Shown one piece after another: positions 1-20,256 of a stretch of DNA of 64,000 bases. The stretch comes from Salvelinus alpinus. Taxonomy: Eukaryota; Chordata; Actinopteri; Salmoniformes; Salmonidae. The stretch spans positions 20,936,759 to 21,000,758 of the forward strand of contig NC_092096.1 in NCBI RefSeq assembly GCF_045679555.1, in the 5' to 3' direction. How positions within the stretch are numbered: the first letter of the stretch is position 1; each line of letters opens with the position of its first letter. Below the pieces are notes generated by a model. It ran no database searches. It had not been told where the DNA came from and worked only from the letters and a program-made list of their open reading frames with translations. Position numbers and translations under genes: made by a program.

Positions 1-27
1 GCTCTACCAACTGAACCACACAGGACC
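1..27 (-). repeat. tRNA-derived SINE, 5' head only (cut by window edge)
   Basis: Read on the minus strand, these bases give a tRNA-like start with an A-box-like TGGTTCAGTTGGTAGAGC. This is the head of a tRNA-derived SINE of the kind common in salmonids; the rest lies outside the window. It begins about 15 bases inside the intron that follows the NAV3 exon at 43-231. The subfamily cannot be named from this fragment. Confidence 0.6.
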
Positions 28-42
28 ACAGTCTGGGCCTAC

Positions 43-9038
<8,996 letters not shown>

Positions 9039-9044
9039 CTACCA

Positions 9045-9228
<184 letters not shown>

Positions 9229-9394
9229 GGTCAGAGATGAGTGATAAAGACAGAAGCCATCCATCTTCCCACCATATCAATCTTTCATTCCATTTTGTCA
9301 TCCCTCCACAAATAGCAACAATCCTCTCCTTCACCCTTCCAGTAACCCTTCAGGTAAACTCAGAAACGTGCATCTCTGCACCGTGGAAAAGAGA

Positions 9395-11480
9395 AACATT
9401 TACATTACATTTACATTACATTTAAGTCATTTAGCAGACGCTCTTATCCAGAGCGACTTACAAATTGGTGCATTCACCTTATGATATCCAGTGGAACAAC
9501 CACTTTACAATAGTGCATCTAACTCTTTTAAGGGGGGGGGGGGGGGTTAGAAGGATTACTTTATCCTATCCTAGGTATTCCTTAAAGAGGTGGGGTTTCA
9601 GGTGTCTCCGGAAGGTGGTGATTGACTCCGCTGACCTGGCGTCGTGAGGGAGTTTGTTCCACCATTGGGGTGCCAGAGCAGCGAACAGTTTTGACTGGGC
9701 TGAGCGGGAACTGTACTTCCTCAGAGGTAGGGAGGCGAGCAGGCCAGAGGTGGATGAACGCAGTGCCCTTGTTTGGGTGTAGGGCCTGATCAGAGCCTGA
9801 AGGTACGGAGGTGCCGTTCCCCTCACAGCTCCGTAGGCAAGCACCATGGTCTTGTAGCGGATGCGAGCTTCAACTGGAAGCCAGTGGAGAGAGCGGAGGA
9901 GCGGGGTGACGTGAGAGAACTTGGGAAAGTTGAACACCAGACGGGCTGCGGCGTTCTGGATGAGTTGTAGGGGTTTAATGGCACAGGCAGGGAGCCCAGC
10001 CAACAGCGAGTTGCAGTAATCCAGACGGGAGATGACAAGTGCCTGGATTAGGACCTGCGCCGCTTCCTGCGTGAGGCAGGGTCGTACTCTGCGAATGTTG
10101 TAGAGCATGAACCTACAGGAACGGGTCACCGCCTTGATGTTAGTTGAGAACGACAGGGTGTTGTCCAGGATCACGCCAAGGTTCTTAGCACTCTGGGAGG
10201 AGGACACAATGGAGTTGTCAACCGTGATGGCGAGATCATGGAACGGGCAGTCCTTCCCCGGGAGGAAGAGCAGCTCCGTCTTGCCGAGGTTCAGCTTGAG
10301 GTGGTGATCCGTCATCCACACTGATATGTCTGCCAGACATGCAGAGATGCGATTCACCACCTGGTTATCAGAGGGGGGAAAGGAGAAGATTAATTGTGTG
10401 TCGTCTGCATAGCAATGATAGGAGAGACCATGTGAGGATATGACAGAGCCAAGTGACTTGGTGTATAGCGAGAATAGGAGAGGGCCTAGAACAGAGCCCT
10501 GGGGGACACCAGTGGTGAGAGCACGTGGTGCGGAGACAGATTCTCGCCACGCCACCTGGTAGGAGCGACCTGTCAGGTAGGACGCAATCCAAGCGTGGGC
10601 CGCGCCGGAGATGCCCAGCTCGGAGAGGGTGGAGAGGAGGATCTGATGGTTCACAGTATCAAAGGCAGCCGATAGGTCTAGAAGGATGAGAGCAGAGGAG
10701 AGAGAGTTAGCTTTAGCAGTGCGGAGCGCCTCCGTGACACAGAGAAGAGCAGTCTCAGTTGAATGACTAGTCTTGAAACCTGACTGATTTGGATCAAGAA
10801 GGTCATTCTGAGAGAGATAGCAGGAGAGCTGGCCAAGGACGGCACGTTCAAGAGTTTTGGAGAGAAAAGAAAGAAGGGATACTGGTCTGTAGTTGTTGAC
10901 ATCGGAGGGATCGAGTGTAGGTTTTTTCAGAAGGGGTGCAACTCTCGCTCTCTTGAAGACGGAAGGGACGTAGCCAGCGGTCAAGGATGAGTTGATGAGC
11001 GAGGTGAGGTAAGGGAGAAGGTCTCCGGAAATGGTCTGGAGAAGAGAGGAGGGGATAGGGTCAAGCGGGCAGGTTGTTGGGCGGCCGGCCGTCACAAGAC
11101 GCGAGATTTCATCTGGAGAGAGAGGGGAGAAAGAGGTCAAAGCACAGGGTAGGGCAGTGTGAGCAGAACCAGCGGTGTCGTTTGACTTAGCAAACGAGGA
11201 TCGGATGTCGTCGACCTTCTTTTCAAAATGGTTGACGAAGTCATCAGCAGAGAGGGAGGAGGGGGGAGGAGGGGGAGGAGGATTCAGGAGGGAGGAGAAG
11301 GTGGCAAAGAGCTTCCTAGGGTTAGAGGCAGATGCTTGGAATTTAGAGTGGTAGAAATTGGCTTTAGCAGCAGAGACAGAAGAGGAGAATGTAGAGAGGA
11401 GGGAGTGAAAGGATGCCAGGTCCGCAGGGAGGCGAGTTTTCCTCCATTTCCGCTCGGCTGCCCGGAGCCCTTTCCAACCT
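9395..11480 (-). mobile_element. L2-clade LINE (RSg-1-like), 5'-truncated, open reverse transcriptase frame
   Basis: This is a minus-strand non-LTR retrotransposon. The 3' tail (TAAATGACTTAAATG-type, ending near 9,395) and the hairpin GTCGCTCTGGATAAGAGCG define the family; the same tail recurs at 11,948, 14,863 and 42,705. The frame ending at 9,566 is open back to the truncation near 11,480, roughly 637 codons without a stop. It carries reverse transcriptase motifs LDLSAAFDTVNH, TTGVPQGSVLGPLLF and CYADDTQLIFS and a C-terminal CR1/L2-type tail ([26 protein letters not shown]). The endonuclease part is missing through 5' truncation, as is usual for LINE insertions. The undamaged frame indicates a recent insertion. 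The RSg-1 link rests on memory of the salmonid family. Confidence 0.85.
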
Positions 11481-11496
11481 GCAGGTAATGCACTCT

Positions 11497-11628
11497 GTGT
11501 AGGGTGAAGTTGCCCCTAGACACTGATCTTGAGTCAGTTTTGCATTTCCCGGACTAATGGTTAACTTAATGATTAGTGGAGGGGAAGGTGATCCTAGATC
11601 TGTACCTAGGGGAAACTTCACCCGGAGG
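11497..11628. repeat. Fold-back element with GTAGGGTGAAGTT ends
   Basis: TGTAGGGTGAAGTTGCCCCT at the left is mirrored by TAGGGGAAACTTCACCC at the right. A diverged copy lies at about 31,565-31,662. It is a short non-coding inverted-repeat element immediately 5' of the truncated L2. Confidence 0.65.
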
Positions 11629-11637
11629 TGCACTATG

Positions 11638-11765
11638 AATTGTACCTGCATCTGGCTGCCTATCACGCATGTACCTGCATCTGGCTGCCTAATTGTACCT
11701 GCATCTGGCTGCCTATCACGCATGTACCTGCATCATGTACCTGCATCTGGCTGCCTATCACTGCC
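11638..11765. repeat. Tandem repeats of TGTACCTGCATCTGGCTGCC
   Basis: Four copies of TGTACCTGCATCTGGCTGCC, with spacers such as TATCACGCA, form a small irregular array. Confidence 0.8.
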
Positions 11766-11786
11766 TTAATGAAGGCAGCGTATATA

Positions 11787-11957
11787 CAATGTATGTACGA
11801 TGTATGGATCAGGACTGTATATGGGATGTATGGATCAGGTGGATGTATGGATCAGGACTGTATATACGATGTATGGATCAGGACTGTATATGTGATGTAT
11901 GGATCAGGACTGTATATAGGATGTATGGATCAGGACTGTATATGGGATGTATGATAT
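11787..11957. repeat. 26 bp minisatellite, first block
   Basis: The unit contains GATGTATGGATCAGGACTGT followed by ATATGG, with six to seven irregular copies. The same unit forms a second block at 12,504-12,835. Confidence 0.9.
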
Positions 11958-12045
11958 CCACTGGATATCATAAGGTGAATGCACCAATTTGTAAGTCGCT
12001 CTGGATAAGAGCGTCTGCTAAATGACTTAAATGTAAATGTAAATG
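11948..12045 (+). mobile_element. L2-type LINE 3' end fragment
   Basis: The fragment matches the tail of the L2 at 9,395 in opposite orientation: TCATAAGGTGAATGCACC, GTAAGTCGCTCTGGATAAGA, then TAAATGACTTAAATGTAAAT. It is strongly 5'-truncated and sits at the end of the first 26 bp array. Confidence 0.8.
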
Positions 12046-12261
12046 AAACCTATCCAGTCCCCAAAGAGCCAGGAGATATGCCGGAAACAAGCAATCTCTG
12101 TCGTGGGTGAGGATTCGCTCAATTTCCAATCACCTCCTCCCATCTATCACTGTTGTTGATCACTCATCCTCTCTCATTAGTACATTGAGTGGCGGTGGCC
12201 CTCTTTAAATCTTCATTAGGCTATTAACTTCTGGGTATTGTGTTTCCTGGGATAATTTCTC

Positions 12262-12500
12262 AACAAATAAAATGTATTTATGAAGCCCTTTTTACATCAG
12301 AAGATGTCACAAAGTGCTTATGCAGAAACCCAGGCTAAAACCCCAAACAGCAAGCAATGCAGATGTAGAAGCACGGTGGCAAGGAAAAACTCCCTAGAAA
12401 GGCAGGAACCTAGTAGAGATTATAAGAGTACATGGCCATTAAGGCCACATCACTCTTCAAGATATTCAAACATTCATAGATGACCAGCATGGTCAAAACA
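12262..12500. repeat. Dispersed salmonid repeat (CCCAAACAGCAAGCAATGCA family), copy 1
   Basis: It contains ACCCCAAACAGCAAGCAATG, GTAGAAGCACGGTGGCAAGG and AAAAACTCCCTAGAAAGG, shared with the copy at 53,283-53,515. The superfamily is unknown to me. Its right end (GACCAGCATGGTCAAA) runs into the second 26 bp array. Confidence 0.7.
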
Positions 12501-12503
12501 TGA

Positions 12504-12835
12504 CTATATATGTGATGTATGGATCAGGACTATATATGTGATGTATGGATCAGGACTGTATATGTGATGTATGGATCAGGACTGTATATGTGATGTATGG
12601 ATCAGGACTATATATGTGATGTATGGATCAGGACTGTATATGTGATGTATGGATCAGGACTGTATATGGGATGTATGGATCGGGACTGTATATGGGATGT
12701 ATGGATCTGGACTGTATATGGGATGTATGGATCGGGACTGTATATGGGATGTATGGATCAGGACTGAAAATGGGATGCATGGATCAGGACTGTATATGGG
12801 ATGTATGGATCAGGACTGTATATGTTATGTATGGA
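12504..12835. repeat. 26 bp minisatellite, second block
   Basis: About 12-13 units of the repeat seen at 11,787-11,957, with variants TATGTGATG, TATGGGATG and GATCGGGAC. The two blocks are separated by an L2 tail, about 220 bases of other sequence and a dispersed repeat. Confidence 0.9.
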
Positions 12836-13286
12836 ACATGTTAGCATTACATCATTGGATGATTTTGACTTTCTTATCAGGCCTGGGTTCAAATACTATT
12901 TAAAATATTTCCAATACTTTGATTGTTTGTCTGAGCCTGGCTGTAGTGTTGTGGGTGGGTGGGTTTTTCAGTTTTGAAACTATTCTATCAGTTCCATTGC
13001 GTCAGGCAAGCGGAATCAAGCCCAGATAAAGTATTTGAAATGATTTCAAATAGTATCTGAACACTGGTCTGGTTATTATGCAGGTGATGTACCCAGAACC
13101 CCTAAACAAAGGCCATATGGTTCAACCAGTGATCATTTCTGCACACGCTGTTTAATTACCACAGCTCCAGAGATTGGGGATCTCCAGAAATATGTTTCAG
13201 TCATGTCCAATTCCATTTTCTCTTATCACACCTAATACATCCCCCTCAATAATAATGTATTAGTCCTCTCTCCGTCTCAGGCTCAT

Positions 13287-13477
<191 letters not shown>

Positions 13478-13795
13478 GGATGGTTGCCATGACAATCTGT
13501 GTGTATGTATCTCTAGCATGAATTAACATTTGGAATCTGATCACCTCACTAAAGCTAGAAATTGAGTCTCAGAGGAAAATGCAGCCAATTTGATCCAGCA
13601 TAGCTACAGTCATACATACAGGGAACTAAAGAAATACGACAAATGAACCAACAACGTGTGGGAACCTCATCGACTGTCTAAGAGGGGAGAGAGGAGAGGA
13701 TTTAACCTGCTCAAGGACATAAAACAATAAACCCTGAGGTATTGTAGTCTCAATTCAATCATATATGACTGAGCAACTGTCCTCTACCACATATG

Positions 13796-14478
13796 GGAGA
13801 TGATATACCAGAGATGACAGATCAGAGATGATATACCAGAGATGACAGACCAGAGATGACAGATCAGAGATGACAGATCAGAGATGACAGACCAGAGATG
13901 ACAGATCAGAGATGACAGACCAGAGATGACAGACCAGAGATGACAGATCAGAGATGACAGATCAGAGATGACAGACCAGAGATGACAGATCAGAGATGAC
14001 AGATCAGAGATGACAGATCAGAGATGACAGATCAGAGATGACAGACCAGAGATGACAGATCAGAGATGACAGATCAGAGATGACAGACCAGAGATGACAG
14101 ATCAGAGATGACAGATCAGAGATGACAGACCAGAGATGACAGATCAGAGATGACAGACCAGAGATGACAGATCAGAGATGACAGACCAGAGATGACAGAT
14201 CAGAGATGACAGATCAGAGATGACAGATCAGAGATGACAGACCAGAGATGACAGATCAGAGATGACAGATCAGAGATGACAGACCAGAGATGACAGACCA
14301 GAGATGACAGATCAGAGATGACAGATCAGAGATGACAGACCAGAGATGACAGATCAGAGATGACAGATCAGAGATGACAGATCAGAGATGACAGACCAGA
14401 GATGACAGATCAGAGATGACAGACCAGAGATGACAGACCAGAGATGACAGATCAGAGATGACAGATCAGAGATGACTT
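13796..14478. repeat. 14 bp minisatellite with two alternating unit types
   Basis: About 48 tandem copies of AGATGACAGAYCAG, where Y is T or C. The two unit types are interspersed irregularly along the array. The first few units are longer (GATGATATACCAGA). Confidence 0.95.
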
Positions 14479-14862
14479 CCAATCCCTTAGAAAGTGAAGT
14501 TCTCATTGCTAAGATAGTTTGCTTATTCCATTTTAGTCGAGTGAACATTACTTCTCCCCTGACATCTATAACTCATCCAAGACAAAGCTGAAACGCAAAG
14601 ACAGGCTCAAAAGGAGAAAATAATGAGTTGTATGAAAGGCCCACAATGGGTGTTGGGAGAGATGTGTGGGTGTTCCTCTGAAAGATATAACAGTGTGGAC
14701 ATGCACGGGTGCGTTCTCCCTGCTTATTGATTTTTACAACCTCTTTCGTGCTTTTCAAGGGGATTGAAAGCTATTCATATCAGCATTGGATAACATCAAG
14801 AATTTAAATATCAAGTTCACAGTTAGTTATACAATAATAAAATAATTTCCTTTTGCAATGCC

Positions 14863-15020
14863 AACAGTAATCCTTCTCACTCCCCCCCCCTTAAAAGATT
14901 TAGATGCACTATTGTAAAGTGGCCGTTCCACTGGATGTCATAAGGTGAATGCACCAATTTGTAAGTCGCTCTGGATAAGAGCGTCTGCTAAATGACTTAA
15001 ATGTAAAATGTAAATGTAAC
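14863..15020 (+). mobile_element. L2-type LINE 3' end fragment
   Basis: A C run and TTAAAAGATTTAGATGCACT are followed by the shared tail with GTAAGTCGCTCTGGATAAGA. Its last 80 or so bases look identical to the copy ending at 43,075, suggesting recent activity of the family. Confidence 0.85.
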
Positions 15021-15568
15021 AGGGTGAGCCTGTTAAGAAGACGGAGCTGGAAAGGGCACGTTTTCTTACTGTACTCTATGTAGAGTTAAGCGAACTATTT
15101 CATTTGGAGCAAAAGTTTGAACTGTACAAATGGAATCCTTGACAGTTAAATGGGAATTCTCAGCTCCTCCATCTTTTTGGAATATAAGTGTCTGAACATC
15201 TCAATTCCATGAAATAAATGGAAACTATAAATTGCCTGTGGCCTGTGTCTGGCATGGATCCCATTTCACCATAGCCAATTTCTCATTGGCCATATGTCAT
15301 TTATCATTTTGCCATTTAATATGTCCCCAAACTCTATTATTAGGAGGCAGTCTCAATGATGACCGTGCACAGGGTGAGTGATTGAATCATCATGTGTGAA
15401 GATGCAGATCTTCACTAGAAACATTTATTCACTTCCTCATTGTTTTAATTGATGGTGGTATTGATTGTTGGCTTCAATGGGCCTAGATGCTATTTTCATT
15501 ACATATTTTCTACGATATTAAAAGCATACTATCATCAACAGTTGATTCATTGTGTCTATGTTGAGAAT

Positions 15569-16038
15569 GTTGTAGGTGGTAATTGGCCACACCGCTCGTT
15601 AAGTCCTGATTCAGGACAGGTGCTTAGTGTTGTAGGTGGTAATTGGCCACACCCCTCGTTAAGTCCTGATTCAGGACAGGTGCTTAGTGTTGTAGGTGGT
15701 AATTGGCCACACCGCTCGTTAAGTCCTGATTCAGGACAGGTGCTTAGTGTTGTAGGTGGTAATTGGCCACACCGCTCGTTAAGTCCTGATTCAGGACAGG
15801 TGCTTAGTGTTGTAGGTGGTAATTGGCCACACCGCTCGTTAAGTCCTGATTCAGGACAGGTGCTTAGTGTTGTAGGTGGTAATTGGCCACACCGCTCGTT
15901 AAGTCCTGATTCAGGACAGGTGCTTAGTGTTGTAGGTGGTAATTGGCCACACCCCTCGTTAAGTCCTGATTCAGGACAGGTGATTAGTGTTGTAGGTGGT
16001 AATTGGCCACACCCCTCGTTAAGTCCTGATTCAGGACA
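15569..16038. repeat. 60 bp minisatellite, eight nearly identical copies
   Basis: The unit starts TTGTAGGTGGTAATTGGCCA and contains the perfect palindrome GTCCTGATTCAGGAC. The main variation is CCGCTCG versus CCCCTCG. Since 60 is a multiple of three, several frames stay open on both strands, which explains the 166-207 codon frames here. I do not regard these as genes. Confidence 0.95.
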
Positions 16039-16040
16039 AG

Positions 16041-18530
16041 CTGGTTTGCATCCCATTGCTTTTACACATTAAAAACCTGGATGTATTTACATCGAATCAA
16101 TCAGAGTGGTTACTTTGTGAACAAGCCATTTCAAAGATCAACAGCTACTCTAACATCAAACGTGTAATTGTCGTTTCACCGCAAGAGCTGCACTGACCTG
16201 ATCTCAAACAGAGTCAGATGGTGCTTAAAGTGAAAGGCACTATGCATCTTTTCTCCAATAGGATTCTACAAAGACATGGAAATCAATAGCCTTGAAAAAA
16301 GCTGGCTTGTTTGCTGTAATCACTTCCTCTTATCTTAAGTGGCCGATGGCGACGCCACGACTTTGCCTGGAAGTTGTTACGACGAGCTTCAGCATCCAAA
16401 GCACTTGTGGTGGCTGACAGTGACTTTCCACTCCCAGAATGGAACATGGAGATAAACTTCTGACTCGACGATGATGGCACTCAGGATCAAGAATGCACCC
16501 AGTGCTGACGCTTGAGTTTCCATAGTGACAGCAGCTTTTGTCAGGTCACATCGTCTTTCTACTTAGATGTGCCCCTCTGAAAATAAAGAAACCTGTCCTG
16601 TTCTTCCAGGGCCGGCCCCAGGCTGTTTATAAACTCAGTCGGGGTCTCAACTTACTGTTGAGAGTTAGAATAGAAAAATACACAAGGTGCAAGTTAGAAA
16701 TTTGGTTGTGCATGAGCAATTGTTCTGTTGTTATCTCAGTCACTCAATAAGCCATGTCAGCCAACAATTTTTAGACTGGTAAATTAGTCTAGCCAGCTAT
16801 CTAAACTAATAATCATGGCTGAATACTGACCGGTCACGCAGGGCACGTGCCCAAAGGCCCTGACCTCCAGGGGGCCCTCATTGATTTTGTTAGTCACTCT
16901 CACTCAGATATCATTAACATGGCATAAGTCATGGCAAAATGTGTCGAACTTCAGAAAATTAGCTTTAAAACTGAATAAATCTCACTTAGGGCCCCTAAAA
17001 GGCTAGAGACGGTCCTGTGTTCTTCACAACTACAACACCAACAGGGGGGAATGTGGTGTCCCTTTCCTAAACGTCGCCAGAGACCAGAGATCCATGGGTA
17101 ACAGACAAGAAGAGGGCCGACAGAGACACGTTTAAGATTGCGTCCAGAAAACGTTTTATCATAGTAGTGCAGTACAAGGGAACAGGGTGCCATTTGGAAT
17201 GGATGTATCACCGTCTCAGAGGAATTGGTAGCAAACCAAAATCCCAGTTTTGGGAAGTGATGAGAGACCGGCCCTTAGATGACTGTGTACTGCGCAGGCA
17301 ACCGGGCCAGAATACTAAGACAAAATAGAGCTCCTAAACTTTCAAACATTTCATGAGATACAGTACATACTATGTTACTAATAATATGATAAATACTAAA
17401 CATTTCATGAGATAAAAACTATACTACTGTACAGCGTCAATCGTCCTTTATGCCCAATCTTACACGTCAAACTCCTGATCAATCTATAAAGTGAGTCTTC
17501 TGTGAGAGAAGGCCAGACATAAAGGAAAGAGACTCTTATCTGATATACTTTCAATTCCCCCCACCAAATCCATCACTTTTGATAACATCGACGGTAGCGC
17601 TGTCTATTTGGGATGATTGAGTAGAGAGGGGAGGCTAATTTCCTGTGAAAACGGGATTGCTTTTATAGACCGTATGCCAAATTTAGTCTAAATCACAAAA
17701 TTACAGGGATGGTTTTCAAGGAAATGGTATGAAAATGTTGTGAGATAGTCAGCCTTGACTAACAGCTAACAAGTGATGACTATCTATCCATATGATACTG
17801 TTTGGATATCCAAATAGTTACTTCCTGATTCATAGCCTGTGTTATTATTGGCTGCCACATTAATGAGCAGAACTAAAACAGATGGCTGTTTAAAAACTCC
17901 ACTGCCTTCAAATTATTTTCTAAAAGTGAGTAAATTGTCGCTCTCTCACTCTCGGCTGTGACACATTGGGTACAATTCCCTCTTCCCTCCTGCGGTGGTC
18001 TTCTTAACACAATGCTGACAATCCAAAGTAATATTAATTAGTCTGCAAAGTGCTTGGAAATAAGATTATAATTCTCTGCTATTTTCCACCCCAATTTGTC
18101 CCAGTTGACTATCACAGACTTGGGGCTATCTGGATTGTTCTTGAAAAACTAAGTCTATAATCGTAACGCTAACTAACCCTTTTGATTTCTCTGCCATCCT
18201 CTTTTGTGGTGGTAAGTCAATTGCATTAATTAAGTGACTGTCTCTAATGTGCAATTCAGAATGGTTGTATTTGGCTAGAAGAAGGAGTAGTTAGGAAGAC
18301 AAATAATACTTTACAAAAAGGGACCTATAAATCAAGCATAATGTTAGAAGGGACATTTCTTGATAACACATCTCAGAATAAAAGCGTGTTACTCAAACCG
18401 AGTATGATTACATTGTCAATACATTGTTATGAAGCACTGGAGGACAGGGGCAAATTAATTCCTTGATTATATTGATTAATGAATAAACCCACCCTTCGAC
18501 AACATGCACTATAGATATACAGTAGTAATA
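16041..18530. other. 2.5 kb without recognised gene
   Basis: A diverged copy of the CCAAATGG fold-back family lies at about 17,100-17,215. A 65-codon minus-strand open frame at 16,283-16,480 is not recognised. The rest looks single-copy, with no clear exon or element. Confidence 0.5.
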
Positions 18531-18531
18531 A

Positions 18532-18700
18532 CTTTATTTATTTATTTTTATTTCACCTTTATTTAACCAGGTAGGCCAGTTAAAAACAAGTTCTCATTTA
18601 GAACTGCGACAAGCAACACAGAGTTAAACATGGGATAAACAAACGTAAGTCAATAACACAATAGAAAAATCTATATACAGTGTGTGCAAATGTAGTAATA
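18532..18700. repeat. Dispersed salmonid repeat (CACCTTTATTTAACCAGGTA family)
   Basis: It begins TTATTTCACCTTTATTTAAC and continues CAAGTTCTCATTTAGAACTG and ACACAGAGTTAAACATGG. This is a familiar, very common salmonid interspersed repeat; I cannot assign its superfamily. Confidence 0.65.
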
Positions 18701-19166
18701 ACTAATATACAGTACAGGTAAAGTAACCCTACAGTACTACCTAAAGGTATTCAACTCCTCTCCCCCCTCAGCCTAGCTTAGTGCAGCCAAGGCCAGTTTA
18801 CAGGGGGGCCCCTGAGGGCTGTCCTGAGAGCATGCCTGTATTGGCTGAATATTTAATAGCGGTGCATCCCTAGGCACCAGCCCCTGATGGAATCATCGGT
18901 GATGTCTCTGACTGGCAGCGAGTCCCTCAGAGCTGCGAATGGGCGACACACGCTAGGGGCCTCTCTATATCTCTAGGGGCCCGGCCCCAGACAGAGCTCA
19001 CAGCTATGACCAATAACCCTATCACAGCCCTGAAGCTGTGTCAACACTAACAGTATAGGTGTTTGAGTCACAAGCTCTTTAATAAACAACAACGTGTAAG
19101 TCCCGCTGTGTGTCTCGATATGTTGCTAGATGTAGAGCATGTTGGTTCCCCCTTCTGTATATCATG
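18701..19166. other. No gene seen
   Basis: No exon or element was recognised between the dispersed repeat and the Tc1-like element. Confidence 0.4.
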
Positions 19167-19315
19167 TACCGTACCAGTCAAACATTTGGACACACCTACT
19201 CATTCAGGGGTTTTTCTTTATTTTTACATTGTAGAAAACTAGATAAGACATCAAAACAATGAAATAACACATATGGAATCATGTAGTAACCAAAAAAGTG
19301 TTAAACAAATCAATA

Positions 19316-19506
19316 TACAGTGGGGCAAAAAAGTATTTAGTCAGCCACCAATTGTGCAAGTTCTCCCACTTAAAAAGATGAGAGAGGCCTGTAATTTTCA
19401 TCATAGGTACACTTCAACTATGACAGACAAAATGAGAAAAAAAAATCCAGAAAATCACATTGTAGGATTTTTTATGAATTTATTTGCAAATTATGGTGGA
19501 AAATAA
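19316..19506 (+). mobile_element. Fragment (one end) of a second Tc1-like family
   Basis: TATACAGTGGGGCAAAAAAG starts the inverted repeat of a different, common salmonid Tc1-type family. It continues GTCAGCCACCAATTGTGCAA and ends near GGTGGAAAATAAG. Only one end is present and it lies inside the left end of the first element. Confidence 0.8.
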
Positions 19507-19622
19507 GTCATAAAAGTTAACAATGCGTTAACTTAACTTAATGCGTTTGAGCCAATCAGTTGTGTTGTGACAAGGTAGGGGTGGTATACAGAAGATAGCC
19601 CTATTTGGTAAAAGTCCATACT

Positions 19623-19871
19623 ATGGCAAGAACAGATCAAATAAGCAAAGATAAACAACAGTCCATCATTACTTTAAGACTTGAAGGTCAGTCAATACGG
19701 AGAATGTCAAGAACTTTGAAAGTTTCCTCAAGTGCAATCTCAAAAACCATCAAGTGCTATGATGAAACTGGCTCTCATGAGGACCGCCACAGGAAAGGGA
19801 GACCCAGAGTTACCTCTGCTGCAGAGGATAAGTTCATTAGAGTTACCAGCCTCAGATTGCAGCTCAAATAA
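19623..19871 (+). pseudogene. Tc1-like transposase, N-terminal remnant
   Basis: ATG at 19,623 opens MARTDQISKDKQQSIITLRL, with GQSIRRMSRTLKVSSSAI and [14 protein letters not shown]. This is the paired-type helix-turn-helix DNA-binding region of Tc1 transposases. The frame is lost after VTSLRLQLK, where the family normally continues. The DDE catalytic domain is absent, so no active enzyme can be made. Confidence 0.85.
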
Positions 19872-20256
19872 ATGCTTCACAGAGTTCAAGTAACAGACAC
19901 ATCTCAACATCAAATGTTCAGACGAGACTGTGTGAATCAGGCCTTCATGGTCGAATTGCTGCAAAGAAACCACGACTAAAGGACACCAATAATAAGAAGT
20001 GATAGAATAGACGTAGGACGTAGGACGAAAGACGGCGGACGTAAAGGTAACGTAAAGGTAATGGCGGACTGAACGAAGTTATGTAGAGCACCTCAAGATA
20101 AAACATAATATTCGAAATATCTGCTAAATTAGACTAAAATATTAGCACTAAATAATCTGGTGGGTGATAACCTTCAATCTGGATAATAACACAAAACAAA
20201 TCCTAAGACTAGAGACATTTATCGACAAATATTACGAAAACAAGCAACACCCAAAC

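Noticed and set aside
15449-16072. 207-codon plus-strand and 166-codon minus-strand frames
   Set aside because: Both are produced by the eight 60 bp repeats; being open on both strands over the same repeat is a by-product of the unit length.
16283-16480. 65-codon minus-strand frame as a NAV3 exon
   Set aside because: No NAV similarity, no consistent splice borders, and length expected by chance.
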